Source: Pseudomonadota bacterium
Lineage (GTDB): Bacteria; Pseudomonadota; Gammaproteobacteria; Xanthomonadales; Rhodanobacteraceae
Direction: 5' to 3'
Length of the DNA: 48,201 bases
Assembly (NCBI GenBank): GCA_018240505.1
Contig: JAFEFQ010000250.1
Span: 1 to 48,201, forward strand
Part shown: in pieces, positions 1-12,148 of the stretch
Numbering within the stretch: position 1 is the stretch's first letter
How the letters are laid out: the number at the start of each line of letters is the position of its first letter
Notes under the pieces: generated by a model
Told to the model about the DNA's origin: nothing
The model's database searches: none
Seen by the model: the letters and a program-made list of their open reading frames with translations, nothing else
Translations under genes and position numbers: made by a program

Positions 1-109
1 ACCAGTCGGCCCAGAAATCGACGAGCACGGGCGTGGTCAGCGAGGCCTGGATGACCTCGGTTTCGAAATTCGTTTCGGTGGCGTCGAAAGTGTGGACGGA
101 TGCAGTCAT
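1..109 (-). CDS. cnoX: Thioredoxin-domain co-chaperone CnoX/YbbN-like, N-terminal fragment
   Basis: Only the first 36 codons are inside the window; the gene runs off the left edge. The reading begins MTASVHTFDATE and reaches PVLVDFWADW, which is the strand that leads into the WCGPC active site of thioredoxin-fold proteins. The opening 'VFDAT-x-NFE' style with a short N-terminal stretch matches YbbN/CnoX, a thioredoxin domain followed by TPR-like repeats that acts as a holdase under oxidative stress. The active-site cysteines and the TPR part lie outside, so plain thioredoxin cannot be excluded. The ATG is at 107-109. The next gene upstream in the same direction, an amidohydrolase, ends 141 bases away, so co-transcription is possible but not tight. 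Confidence 0.7.
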   Translation of the reverse strand, partial: MTASVHTFDATETNFETEVIQASLTTPVLVDFWADW

Positions 110-145
110 GTCTTGTTATGGATGCGGCAAGGGGCGCAAGGATAG

Positions 146-206
146 CGGAACATGGCGATGTTCCGTGCAATTGCAAGCCGGGCGCGGCCGGTCCGGCCCG
201 GCCGCG
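146..206. other. Two perfect hairpins in the amidohydrolase-cnoX gap
   Basis: The 141-base gap holds two exact inverted repeats. The first is CGGAACAT, loop GGCG, ATGTTCCG at 146-165. The second is CGCGGCCGG, loop TCCGGC, CCGGCCGCG at 183-206. Transcripts from the amidohydrolase gene (leftward) would cross the second hairpin and then the first. Neither is followed by a T-tract on either strand, so they are not classical intrinsic terminators. They could be processing or attenuating structures or an operator. The inverted repeats are seen directly; their role is unknown. Confidence 0.5.
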
Positions 207-250
207 TTCCGCAGCACGGCCCCGATCCCGGGGCGGCGGGTGCGGATCAC

Positions 251-1564
251 CTACTGCTTGTACGTCACTCCGGCCTTCATGACGAAGCCGACCTTCTGCA
301 GCACGGCGACATCGTCGAGCGGGTTGCCGTCGACCGCGATCACGTCGGCGAACTTGCCCGGCGCGATGCTGCCGAGATCCTTTTCCTTCTTCAGCAACTG
401 CGCTGCGTGCGTGGTCGCGGCCTGGATCGCGAACATCGGCGGCATGCCGGCCTCGACCATGTAGACGAATTCCTTCGCGTTGCCGCCGTGCGGAAACACG
501 CCGGCGTCGGTGCCGAACGCGATCTTGACCCCGGCCTTGTACGCCTTGCCCGCAGTGGCCTGGATGATCGGCCCGACGAGCAGCGCCTTGGCCGCGACCT
601 GCGGTGGATAGCGGCCGGGTATCTTCGCCTGTTCCTCGGCGGTCTTGCCGGCGATGATCGTCGGCACGAGCCAGGTGCCGTGTTCCTTCATCAGCTTCAT
701 GTCGGCATCGTCCATGTAGGTGCCGTGCTCGATCGAGTCGACGCCGCCGAGGATCGCGCGGCGGATGCCCTCCGCGCCGTGCGCGTGCGCGGCGACGGTG
801 AAGCCGTAGTCGTGCGCGGCGGCGGCGACGGCCTTGATCTCCTCGATCGTCATCTGCGCGTTGTCGACGCTGGCACTTTCGTCGAGCACGCCGCCCGAGG
901 GCATGATCTTGATCGCGTCGGCACCGTCCTTGTAGTGCTGGCGCACCGCCTTCCACGCATCTTCGGGCGAATTGACGATGCCGTCCTTCGGACCGGGATT
1001 GCCGGCGAGATCCGCGCGGTAGCCGTCGGTCGGGTCGGCATGGCCGCCGGTGGAACCGATCGCCTTGCCTGCGGTGAAGATGCGCGGGCCTGGGACGATG
1101 CCGGCGTCGATCGCGTTGCGCAGCGCGATCGAATCATTGTCGTAGTCGGCGAGGTTGCGCACGGTGGTGAAGCCCGCGTCGAGCGTGCGCTTCGCGTACA
1201 CCGTGCTGCGGATCGCGAAGTCGGCCACGTTGAGGCGGAACTTGTCGCTGTAGGTGGTCGGGCTGAACTCCATGGTCAGGTGCACGTGGCTGTCGATCAG
1301 GCCGGGCAGGCAAGTGCTTGCCGGCAAGTCGAAGCGCTGTTTCGCGTTGGCCACGTCGGCGCGACCTGGGCGCACCTCCCTGATGCGCGCACCTTCGACC
1401 ACGATGGTCGACTCGCCGAGCAGCTTGCCCGCGTCGGTGTCGATCAGGTGGCCGCAGTGGATCGTCTTGATGTCGGGCGGCGCCGCGGCCGGACCGGCTT
1501 CGGCGGCATGGGTGCAAACGGTCAGCGTGGACGCGATGGCGACGGCAATCGGCAACAGGCGCAT
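251..1564 (-). CDS. Secreted metal-dependent amidohydrolase (imidazolonepropionase/prolidase-like)
   Basis: This 437-residue protein starts with a signal peptide (MRLLPIAVAIAS..., hydrophobic core about residues 4-17, predicted cleavage after THAAEA), so it probably acts in the periplasm. The TIM-barrel amidohydrolase signatures are in order: the metal-binding HxH in DSHVHL (about residue 112), KIMPSGG near the middle (candidate for a carbamylated lysine or its surroundings), the histidines in AAHAHG and SIEHGT, and the late FGTDAG aspartate. This set is typical of the subfamily annotated as Xaa-Pro dipeptidase or imidazolonepropionase-related hydrolase, which cleaves dipeptides or cyclic amides. 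The exact substrate cannot be read from the sequence. The ATG at 1562-1564 gives the usual length for the family. It lies divergent from the kinase gene across a 350-base spacer. Confidence 0.85.
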   Translation of the reverse strand: MRLLPIAVAIASTLTVCTHAAEAGPAAAPPDIKTIHCGHLIDTDAGKLLGESTIVVEGARIREVRPGRADVANAKQRFDLPASTCLPGLIDSHVHLTMEFSPTTYSDKFRLNVADFAIRSTVYAKRTLDAGFTTVRNLADYDNDSIALRNAIDAGIVPGPRIFTAGKAIGSTGGHADPTDGYRADLAGNPGPKDGIVNSPEDAWKAVRQHYKDGADAIKIMPSGGVLDESASVDNAQMTIEEIKAVAAAAHDYGFTVAAHAHGAEGIRRAILGGVDSIEHGTYMDDADMKLMKEHGTWLVPTIIAGKTAEEQAKIPGRYPPQVAAKALLVGPIIQATAGKAYKAGVKIAFGTDAGVFPHGGNAKEFVYMVEAGMPPMFAIQAATTHAAQLLKKEKDLGSIAPGKFADVIAVDGNPLDDVAVLQKVGFVMKAGVTYKQ

Positions 1565-1753
1565 GGGAGTCTCCGGAAAGTCGCCGCATGCTAGCGGTTG
1601 TCATCGCCTTGTTCCATCTGCGCCGCGGCAGCGGGCGAGCGGGCGTGGCGGGCATCGGCCGCGTGAGGGCTCCGGCGTGCGGGATCGCAGATACCAATGC
1701 GCGGCAGAATCGACGGCGAGTTCCGGGTGCCGCCGTCCCGCAGTGCCGGTCTC

Positions 1754-1782
1754 TTGAGAGTCGCGGACGCAGGTTTTATAGT
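1754..1782 (+). promoter_or_regulatory. Predicted sigma-70 promoter of the Ser/Thr kinase gene
   Basis: TTGAGA (1754-1759) and TATAGT (1777-1782) are separated by exactly 17 bases, each matching 5 of 6 positions of the sigma-70 consensus, in otherwise GC-rich DNA. Transcription would start near 1789, leaving a leader of roughly 125 bases before the kinase start. The rest of the 350-base spacer to the left (1565-1753) shows no convincing gene or site. Confidence 0.6.
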
Positions 1783-1835
1783 CGCGGCGAGGGAGCCGTA
1801 CCGGACGCCGTGACAAAGGGGCCGCTATCCGCAAT

Positions 1836-1889
1836 CACCCGCATGGGCGGGTGCCGGCGCGGGTGCGAGGCGGAAAGTCCCGGAGGGAC
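1836..1889 (+). other. Tandem hairpins in the kinase 5' leader
   Basis: Two perfect stems lie between the predicted promoter and the start codon. One is CACCCGC, loop ATGG, GCGGGTG (1836-1853). The other is GTCCC, loop GGA, GGGAC (1877-1889). The second contains the only strong purine tract (GGAGGG) in the leader, in its loop and 3' arm, about 28 bases before the ATG. That is too far to be the ribosome binding site in linear form. The pair could be a regulatory RNA element; it does not match a riboswitch class that I recognise. Confidence 0.4.
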
Positions 1890-1915
1890 CGTCTTCGCCG
1901 TTCAGGGCACCGTTG

Positions 1916-4900
1916 ATGGACACGCAGCGTTGGCAACTCGCAGGCGATATCTTCGAGAAGCTGCTCGATGTGCCCACGTCCGAGCGCGAGCCCCTTCTCA
2001 GCACGCTCTGTGGCGACGATGCCGAGTTGCGCGGCGTCGTCGTTTCGATGCTCGATTCGCAGGAATCCGATCGGGCCGGGGCGGGCGTGTTCGTCGCGAA
2101 GACGGTCGCGCAGAAGCAATTCGCGGCAGCTCGTGCGTCGCTCGAACGCGACAGCGAAACCGTCGACAGCCGCATCGGGCCATGGCGACTCGTCAGGCGC
2201 GTCGGCGCCGGCGGCATGGGCGTGGTCTGGCTGGCCGAGCGCGCCGACGGTCAATTCCACCAGAGCGCGGCGCTGAAGCTGATCAAGCGCGGCATGGATA
2301 CCGAAGCCGTCCTGCAGCGTTTCCTGCGCGAGCGGCAGATCCTCGCCCGGCTCGACCATCCGAACATCGCCCATCTGCTCGACGGCGGCATCACCACGGA
2401 CGGGCGGCCCTACTTCGCGATGGAGTACGTCGAGGGCCTGCCGTTGCTCGACTACTGCAGCAAGTTGAACGCGGACCTCGAGACGCGATTGCGCCTGTTC
2501 CTCGAGATCTGCGCGGCGGTGCAGTTCGCCCACGAACGCCATGTCGTGCATCGCGACCTCAAGCCATCCAACGTGCTGGTCACCGCGGCCGGCACGGTCA
2601 AGCTGCTGGACTTCGGCATCGCCAAGCTGCTGCAGCACGACGAAGAGCCCGTGGTCACGTTGACCCGCGTCGGCGGCGGCAGGCCGATGACGCCGGCCTA
2701 CGCCGCGCCCGAGCAGATCGCCGGCGACCAGGTCACCCAGGCGGCCGACGTGTACGCGCTCGGCGGCGTGCTCTACGAATTGCTGACCGGGCGTCTGGCC
2801 CACGATTTCTCCGCCGCGCCCGATGCCGGCGCCGTACTCGGCATCATCCGCGCGACCGACCCGGCCACGCCGAGCCGCCTCGCCCCGAAAACCCTGCCGG
2901 TGCCGCGCGGTCGCCTGCGCGGCGATCTCGACACGATCATGCTGACCGCGCTGCGCGCTCAGCCCGAGCGGCGCTACGCCGACATCGCCGCGTTGGCCAG
3001 CGATGTGCGCAACTATCTCGCCGGCCAGCCGATTGCGGCGCGCCGCGACCACGTGCTTTATCGTGGCTGGAAATTCCTGCGCCGGCATCGTGTCGATGTA
3101 GCGGCCATCGCCGCAGCGGCGCTCGTGGCACTCGGCGCGCTGACGTTCGTTGTGCTGGAACGGCAGTCGCGTGCTTTCGCCGCTGAGCATGCGGCCTTGG
3201 CGATCGTCGATTTCAACAATCTGGCGCAGAACAAGGATGCCGCCTGGATCTCGCCGACGCTCGGACAGATGCTCTCGACCGAACTGGCGCTCGGCGGCAA
3301 GTTGTACACCCTGCCCGATGCTCTGGTGCGCGGTGCTGCCGCCGATCTGCCCGCGCCCGGAGCTGGAGGCTACGCCGCGGAGACCTTGGCGACGCTGCGC
3401 AAGCGCGTAGCCGCGGACTACGTCCTCAGCGGCAGCTACTTCGCTGCGGGCACGTCCAACGACGCGAACCTGCGCCTCGACATCGCCGTGCAGGATGCGC
3501 GCAATGGCCAGTCGATCGCGCACGCGACACAGAGTGGTGCGCTCGCTGATCTGCCGAACCTGATCGGGCGGCTCGGCGAAGACCTGCGCGGGCAGCTCAG
3601 GATCGCACCGCCGGACGCGGCGACGCGCGCGCAGGCCGCACAGGCGCAGCCGCAAAGCACGGATGTCGCGAAGCTGATGGGCGAGGCCCAGCAAGCCCTG
3701 CGTGCAAGCGATCCCAAGCGTGCCCGCGACGACCTGCTCGCCGTAGTTGCACAGGCGCCTGGCTATGCGCCTGCCTATGTCCTGCTCGCACAGGCATGGA
3801 AGGCGCTCGGCTACGACGCCAAGGCGCTGGCGAGCGCGCAACAGGCCGCGGCGAACAGCGAGGGCCTGCCGCCGCGGATGCAGCTGAGCATAGAGCGCGA
3901 AGTGGCCGCGCAGCAGTTCGATTGGAGCAAGGCGGTCGAACTGGACGGAAAGCTGCTCGCGCTGTCACCGCAGGACCTCGATCAGCAGCTCGCGCTCGCC
4001 GACGATCTGCTTAATGCGGGTAGGCCCGATGAGGCCGAGCGTGCGCTCGCCGACGTACGCAAACTACCCGGCGGCGACAGCGACCCGCGCGTGGAATTGA
4101 AAGCTGTCGCCGTCGCGCGGCTGCGCGGCAACATCGCCGACCAGGCAGCGCACGCTGAGCGTGCGCTGCAGTTGGCGCAGGCACACGACACGGCATTGCT
4201 TGCCGCTCGTGCGAAAGTCGAACTGGCTTGGACACAGAGCCACTCCGGGCAGCAGGAAGCGGCCGAAAAAATGCTGCGCGACGTGATCGACTATTACCAG
4301 CAGCGCGGCAATTTGCGCGACGAGGCTGAAGCGCGATTGCGTCTGGCAGGCGTTCTGACGAAGCAGAACCGATCCAGACAGGCACGCGAGCAATATCAGA
4401 CTGCGTTGGACGTGTTCCATCGGATCGGCGATCAGAAGCAATTGACCAATACCTACAAATTGTTGAATGGAGCGTTGTGGAATCAGGGCGATCGCGACGG
4501 CGCGGTGACGGCCTCTCGGCGCGGGCTGGCGATCGCGCGCGAAATTCGCGATGCCGGCAGCGAAGCCTGGCATTCGGGTTCGCTCGCGGTGATGCGTCTG
4601 GATGAAGGCGCCGACGACGAGACGATCGCGGAATTGCGCGCGGCGAGCGAATTGGACGGACGTTTGGGCGCGCGCGAAGACCGTTTATTCATGCTTGCGA
4701 ATTTGAGCGATGCGTATCGTCTGCGCGGACAGCTCGACGAAGCACAAAAGTACTGTTCGCTGGCACGCGCGGAGCTGTCGCCGACTGGCTCGCCGTTCGC
4801 CGCCGCGTCGGTGAACTACAACTGTGCGGCACTTGCCCTGGATCGCGGTGAATCCGCGGAAGGGGCGGCGGAGCTCGAGCAGGCCATGACGATCGGCGCG

Positions 4901-5437
4901 CAGATCAACGACAACTGGTCGTTGACGAACGGAGCTGTCGTCTTGGCCGGCATCGATATTTCCAAGGGCGATTGGGAAGCCGCGCGACAGCGTCTTGCGG
5001 CTACGGCAGCCCGTTTGCCGCCGGATGATTTTCCGATTGGCGAAGCCAATGTGCTGGCATGGCTGAGTCTGTGCGAAGGACATCTGGGGCACGTCGCCGA
5101 ACGCGACAGAGCGATGGCGCGAGCGCGCGCCTTGCGCAGTCGAATAACGTCGTCGTATACCGTTTTTGCGGCCGACTTGGCCTTGGCCCAACTGCGCGGC
5201 ATCGTCGACGGCCGAGCCGCCGGAATTGCAGCCCTGGAGTCGTTGGCCGACGATGCCGAGCGCAGGTCGTGGCTGGCTCTCGCCTTGGAGGCACGCCTGC
5301 CGCTGTTGCCCCTGCTGCAGCAGAGCGACGCACCCATGGCCGAAGAATTGCGCAACCGGACCGAAAGCGCGGCGCGTCGATACGGATTCAAGTGGGTATC
5401 GACACGCCTGGCCAAATCGGATGGCACGGAGCAGTGA
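1916..5437 (+). CDS. Membrane-anchored Ser/Thr protein kinase with TolB-like and TPR region
   Basis: A 1173-residue Hanks-type kinase fused to a large C-terminal region. After a 90-residue helical N-terminus common in proteobacterial kinases of this type come the glycine loop GAGGMG (about 97-102), the ATP-binding lysine in ALKLIK (about 121), HRDLKPSN (about 212-219), DFG (about 232) and APEQ (about 264), so the kinase should be active. One transmembrane helix follows at about 393-414. The part just after it (about 428-560, from LAIVDFNNLA to the LRGQL stretch) resembles the TolB N-terminal-like domain of the four genes at 29007-36496. The remainder is helical TPR-type repeats with many paired Ala/Leu helices. 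The kinase would face the cytoplasm and the TolB/TPR part the periplasm. A TTG three bases upstream (1913) is an alternative start. It ends 8 bases from the convergent gene at 5446. Confidence 0.9.
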   Translation: MDTQRWQLAGDIFEKLLDVPTSEREPLLSTLCGDDAELRGVVVSMLDSQESDRAGAGVFVAKTVAQKQFAAARASLERDSETVDSRIGPWRLVRRVGAGGMGVVWLAERADGQFHQSAALKLIKRGMDTEAVLQRFLRERQILARLDHPNIAHLLDGGITTDGRPYFAMEYVEGLPLLDYCSKLNADLETRLRLFLEICAAVQFAHERHVVHRDLKPSNVLVTAAGTVKLLDFGIAKLLQHDEEPVVTLTRVGGGRPMTPAYAAPEQIAGDQVTQAADVYALGGVLYELLTGRLAHDFSAAPDAGAVLGIIRATDPATPSRLAPKTLPVPRGRLRGDLDTIMLTALRAQPERRYADIAALASDVRNYLAGQPIAARRDHVLYRGWKFLRRHRVDVAAIAAAALVALGALTFVVLERQSRAFAAEHAALAIVDFNNLAQNKDAAWISPTLGQMLSTELALGGKLYTLPDALVRGAAADLPAPGAGGYAAETLATLRKRVAADYVLSGSYFAAGTSNDANLRLDIAVQDARNGQSIAHATQSGALADLPNLIGRLGEDLRGQLRIAPPDAATRAQAAQAQPQSTDVAKLMGEAQQALRASDPKRARDDLLAVVAQAPGYAPAYVLLAQAWKALGYDAKALASAQQAAANSEGLPPRMQLSIEREVAAQQFDWSKAVELDGKLLALSPQDLDQQLALADDLLNAGRPDEAERALADVRKLPGGDSDPRVELKAVAVARLRGNIADQAAHAERALQLAQAHDTALLAARAKVELAWTQSHSGQQEAAEKMLRDVIDYYQQRGNLRDEAEARLRLAGVLTKQNRSRQAREQYQTALDVFHRIGDQKQLTNTYKLLNGALWNQGDRDGAVTASRRGLAIAREIRDAGSEAWHSGSLAVMRLDEGADDETIAELRAASELDGRLGAREDRLFMLANLSDAYRLRGQLDEAQKYCSLARAELSPTGSPFAAASVNYNCAALALDRGESAEGAAELEQAMTIGAQINDNWSLTNGAVVLAGIDISKGDWEAARQRLAATAARLPPDDFPIGEANVLAWLSLCEGHLGHVAERDRAMARARALRSRITSSYTVFAADLALAQLRGIVDGRAAGIAALESLADDAERRSWLALALEARLPLLPLLQQSDAPMAEELRNRTESAARRYGFKWVSTRLAKSDGTEQ

Positions 5438-5445
5438 AGGCGGGG

Positions 5446-5796
5446 TTATTCCACTTGCAGGGCTTTGCGCGCACTCAGCGCGAACATGTGCGTCGCAGCA
5501 TCAGCAAGCAGGGATTTGCTGGGGTTTGCGGAATCGAGCGTGCAGGCGACGTCAAAAAAAGTCTTGCCGACTGCGAGCAGGCCGAGGCTGATTCCGGCCG
5601 ACGAAACATAGGCCGATTGCAGCAAGGAGGCCAGACCGCAATCGACTTCGAAGTTCGGGCCAGTCGGTCCGCCATATGCTCCGGCGACTTTTTGCGCGGC
5701 AGGCGCCTTCGCCGCGACTGCGCGCCGCGGCGCCGGCGGCAACGGCAGCAGCTGATCGGTTTGCTTGGATTTCGTCTTGGTTTTGTTCGTTTTCAT
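5446..5796 (-). CDS. Small hypothetical protein, Lys/Pro/Ala-rich N-terminus, helical C-terminus
   Basis: This 116-residue protein is not one I recognise. Residues 1-12 are lysine- and threonine-rich. Residues 15-37 are rich in proline and alanine (LLPLPPAPRR). A GGPTGP motif follows near 42-47, then an amphipathic, Ala/Leu/Ser-rich segment to the end with two cysteines (about 53 and 85). There is no signal peptide or clear membrane helix. The start is supported by GGAG about ten bases upstream on the minus strand. It lies back to back with the 2OG-Fe(II) oxygenase gene (59-base divergent spacer), so it could be the partner or substrate of that enzyme, but nothing in the sequence proves this. 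The chance that it is a spurious reading frame is moderate. Confidence 0.55.
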   Translation of the reverse strand: MKTNKTKTKSKQTDQLLPLPPAPRRAVAAKAPAAQKVAGAYGGPTGPNFEVDCGLASLLQSAYVSSAGISLGLLAVGKTFFDVACTLDSANPSKSLLADAATHMFALSARKALQVE

Positions 5797-5855
5797 GGCA
5801 GCATCTCCGTCGGGTGGTGGGAACTACACGTAACAAAACAGCGGATGGGTCATCG

Positions 5856-6458
5856 ATGAAGCAGGACAGGCTCAGGTCGAATTTCAGGAGCAGGGGCTTT
5901 GCCCTCATGCGCAAGGGCATCTCCCCCGAGTTGGCCAATGTCTTTGCCAACTACGCGATCCTTCAGGCGGCCGATCCGGATTATTACACCATGGACACGC
6001 ACACGCGCATTCTGTCTTCCGCATCGCGCTCGCGCTATGCCGATGCGCTGGGCGAATGCCTGCTGCTGCGCCTGCAGCCGAAAATCGAGGCGGTGGTCGG
6101 CGAACCGCTGCATCCGACCTATTCGTATTTGCGCATCTATGGCAAAGGCTCGATCCTTGACGGGCATGTGGATCGGCGCGAATCGGAAATCGCCGCGTCG
6201 ATGGCGTTGGCTTGCGTGGCCGACGCGCCGTGGCTGTTGCGCCTGCAGGCACGCGACAAGACCCATGCGCTCGATCTCGCGCCTGGCGACCTCGTTGTCT
6301 ACGAAGGCATTCAACTGCCACATTGGCGCGAGGTTTTTCAAGGCGAATTCTGCATCCAGGTCATTTTCAGCTACGTGCGCGCGAACGGAGAGTTCGCCGG
6401 GCTGCGTTTCGACGGTCGCGATCAGATCGGGCCGATCCAGAAACCGGGTCGAAATTAA
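5856..6458 (+). CDS. 2-oxoglutarate/Fe(II)-dependent oxygenase, prolyl-4-hydroxylase-like fold
   Basis: A 200-residue protein with the iron-binding facial triad visible. HVD (His104-x-Asp106) lies in LDGHVDRRESEIA, and the distal histidine is in LPHWREVFQG (His156). The preceding LAPGDLVVYEG and the following QVIFSYV are the jelly-roll strands expected around the distal ligand. Short stand-alone members of this family resemble prolyl hydroxylases, but their substrates are mostly unknown; hydroxylation of a protein or small molecule is inferred. The ATG at 5856 precedes MKQDRLRSNF; an internal ATG at 5907 would remove the first 17 residues but not the catalytic core. It is divergent from a proline-containing small protein. 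Confidence 0.8.
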   Translation: MKQDRLRSNFRSRGFALMRKGISPELANVFANYAILQAADPDYYTMDTHTRILSSASRSRYADALGECLLLRLQPKIEAVVGEPLHPTYSYLRIYGKGSILDGHVDRRESEIAASMALACVADAPWLLRLQARDKTHALDLAPGDLVVYEGIQLPHWREVFQGEFCIQVIFSYVRANGEFAGLRFDGRDQIGPIQKPGRN

Positions 6459-6569
6459 ATCAGGACTGGCCATGTCTCCGCCAAGCGCAGTTTCTCTTCC
6501 ATTCGAGAATTCGTGGTCGCGATTACAGATGAGGTGAATTCCGCGGCCTGAGCCGTCTGGGCGGGAGTC

Positions 6570-7673
6570 TCAGCGTTCGACTGCCTTCCGCCCCAGCGCC
6601 GGATCGTCGGTGAAGAAACCGTCGATGCCCGCGTCGAGATAGGCGCGGATTTCCGCTATCGCGCCAGCCTCGTTGTGCGTGGCCGGCGTGCCCGGGGCGC
6701 GCAGGTCGCTCGGCAGGAAGTAGTTTTCCGGGCGGAACGTGTATGGATGGACGAGCAGCTTCGCCACGTGGGCATCGGCGACCAGCGCGGTCGGCGCGCC
6801 GAGCTTGCCGTCGGCGGTGCGCGGGATCACCGAGAGTTTGTTCGGGCCGATCGCGTCGGCGTATTTCGCGATTTCGGCGAGACCCTGCGGCTGCATCATC
6901 TGCGAGTAGGGCAATGACTGCTTGGCGGCGACGACATCGTAGGGCTGTTCCTTCGCCTCGCCGAGCAACTGGATCAGCTTCACGTTCGGCAGGTCGCCGA
7001 GCTTGCCGCGTAGGGTTTTGAGATTCGCGATCTCGAACGACTGGATGAACAGCGGCGCGGTCTTCGCGGTGTAGGCGTGCCTGCGGATCGTGGCGAGCAC
7101 CGCGTCTTCCATCGGCAGGCCGATGCCCTTGAAGTACGTCGAATGCTTGATCTCGGGATAGATGCCGATGACGCGACCGCGCTTTTTCGACTCGGCGGCG
7201 ACGAAGGCGATGATCTCGTCGAAGGTCGGCACGGCGAACTGGCCGTCGAACTTCGCGTTGCCCGGACGCAGTTCGGGCAGGCGCTCGTGCGCGCGCAGCG
7301 TCTTGAACTCGGCGAGGGTGAAGTCCTCGGTGAACCAGCCGGTGACCGGCTGGCCGTCGATCGTTTTCGTCGTCTTGCGCACGGCGAATTCGGGGTGTTT
7401 CGCCACGTCGGTCGTGCCCGAGATTTCGTTCTCGTGGCGGGCGACGAGGACGCCGTCGCGGGTCATGACCAGATCGGGCTCGACGAAATCGGCGCCGTCC
7501 TCGATCGCCTGGCCGTACGAGGCGAGCGTGTGCTCGGGACGCAAGGCGCTGGCGCCGCGGTGGCCGAGGACGAGCACCTTGTCCGCGAGCGGTTTCGCGG
7601 GCGGCGCGGCGTCGGCGGTGGAGACGGCCATGCAGGCGAGGGCGATCAGGGCGGGGAGTCGGAAAGCAAGCAT
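6570..7673 (-). CDS. glpQ: Periplasmic glycerophosphodiester phosphodiesterase
   Basis: A 367-residue enzyme that hydrolyses glycerophosphodiesters to glycerol-3-phosphate and an alcohol. The start at 7671-7673 is chosen because it opens a clean signal peptide (MLAFRLPALIALACMAVSTADA); the longer frame upstream lacks one. The GDPD signature follows directly: LGHRGASALRPEHT with the catalytic His-Arg, FVEPDLVMTRDG with the metal-binding Glu and Asp, and ARHEN with the second catalytic histidine. The C-terminal part ends with DGFFTDDP, the usual last strand of the TIM barrel. Length and layout match the periplasmic GlpQ type and not the shorter cytosolic UgpQ. It is divergent from leuS across a 157-base gap. 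Confidence 0.9.
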   Translation of the reverse strand: MLAFRLPALIALACMAVSTADAAPPAKPLADKVLVLGHRGASALRPEHTLASYGQAIEDGADFVEPDLVMTRDGVLVARHENEISGTTDVAKHPEFAVRKTTKTIDGQPVTGWFTEDFTLAEFKTLRAHERLPELRPGNAKFDGQFAVPTFDEIIAFVAAESKKRGRVIGIYPEIKHSTYFKGIGLPMEDAVLATIRRHAYTAKTAPLFIQSFEIANLKTLRGKLGDLPNVKLIQLLGEAKEQPYDVVAAKQSLPYSQMMQPQGLAEIAKYADAIGPNKLSVIPRTADGKLGAPTALVADAHVAKLLVHPYTFRPENYFLPSDLRAPGTPATHNEAGAIAEIRAYLDAGIDGFFTDDPALGRKAVER

Positions 7674-7686
7674 ACGGCCAGAATAG

Positions 7687-11066
<3,380 letters not shown>

Positions 11067-11085
11067 CTCCCCGCGCCCACGCCAC

Positions 11086-12135
11086 ATGCCGACACCGCTA
11101 ACGGCGCTGCGCAAGCAAATCGCAACGGGCGAACTCAAGCCCGTCTATCTGCTCGCCGGCGAAGAGCATCTGCTCGTGCTCGAAGCCGCCGATGCGCTGC
11201 GCGCGCGGGCACGCGAACTCGGCTACGTCGAGCGCGAAGTGTTCGACGTCGACACCGGCTTCGACTGGAACCAGCTTGCGCAGAGCGCGAGCGCGATGAG
11301 CCTGTTCGCGACGCGCAAGCTGATCGACCTGCGCATGCCGACCGGCAAGCCCGGCAAGGAAGGCGCCGCCGCGATCGGCGAGTACTGCGCGAATCCGCCG
11401 CCCGACACGGTGCTGCTGATCACCGCGCAGGAATGGAGCAAGAAGCACGAAGGCGCCTGGAGTCAGGCCGTCGATCGCGCGGGTGCGCTCACCCAGGTGT
11501 GGCCGCTCAAGGTCGAGGAACTGCCGAAATGGATCGAGGCGCGCGCCGCAGCGCGCGGCCTGAAGATGGCGCCCGACGCGGTCGAACTGTTGGTCGAGCG
11601 GATCGAGGGCAACCTGCTCGCCGCGGCACAGGAGATCGACAAGCTCGCCCTGCTGCACGCGGGCAAGACGCTCGACGCCGCGATGCTCGAAGCCAGCGTC
11701 GCCGACGACACGCGCTTCGACGTATTCAAGTTGCTCGATGCCGCGCTGGCCGGCGACGCCGCGCGGAGCTTGCGCATCCTCGCCGGATTGCGCGCCGAGG
11801 GCGAGAATCCGATCGGCCTGCTCGGCTGGCCGCTGAACCAGTTGCAGATGCTCGCGCGCATCGCGGGCGCGCGCGGCGGCATCGCGGCGGGACTCAAGTC
11901 CGAATACATCCGGCCGCCGCAGCGCGAAGGCCTGATCAAGCGCGCGCTCGAACGCGTGCCGCGCGCGCACTGGAACGCGTACCTGATCCAGGCGGGGCGC
12001 ATCGAGCGCATCGGCAAGGGCCGCGAGCGCGACGCGGATGGCGGCAAGCCTATGGGCGACGCCTGGCTCGAATTCGAGCGCCTGCTCGTCGCGATCGCGC
12101 AGCCGCGCGCCGGTTTGCTGGCGAAGGCTGGATGA
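11086..12135 (+). CDS. holA: DNA polymerase III subunit delta
   Basis: A 349-residue clamp-loader subunit that opens the beta sliding clamp. The N-terminus (MPTPLTALRKQI, then LKPVYLLAGEEHLLV) is the typical delta opening, and the body contains the AAA+-like fold without a functional Walker A, as expected of delta. The LLAAAQEIDKLALL helix and the C-terminal collar-domain helices are present. It lies 19 bases after lptE and 13 bases before nadD, so it is read as part of the same operon. Confidence 0.95.
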   Translation: MPTPLTALRKQIATGELKPVYLLAGEEHLLVLEAADALRARARELGYVEREVFDVDTGFDWNQLAQSASAMSLFATRKLIDLRMPTGKPGKEGAAAIGEYCANPPPDTVLLITAQEWSKKHEGAWSQAVDRAGALTQVWPLKVEELPKWIEARAAARGLKMAPDAVELLVERIEGNLLAAAQEIDKLALLHAGKTLDAAMLEASVADDTRFDVFKLLDAALAGDAARSLRILAGLRAEGENPIGLLGWPLNQLQMLARIAGARGGIAAGLKSEYIRPPQREGLIKRALERVPRAHWNAYLIQAGRIERIGKGRERDADGGKPMGDAWLEFERLLVAIAQPRAGLLAKAG

Positions 12136-12148
12136 TTCGAATCCGGCA

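Noticed and set aside
152..1594. 480-residue open frame antisense to the amidohydrolase
   Set aside because: It is Arg/Asp/His-rich shadow sequence produced by high third-position GC; the minus-strand frame has a signal peptide and full catalytic motifs.
1789..1915. Known riboswitch in the kinase leader
   Set aside because: The hairpins do not carry the conserved cores of cyclic-di-GMP, guanidine or cobalamin riboswitches that I could recognise.
5446..5796. RebB/R-body-type protein
   Set aside because: The helical C-terminus is superficially similar, but the expected RebB sequence signature and tandem reb genes are absent.
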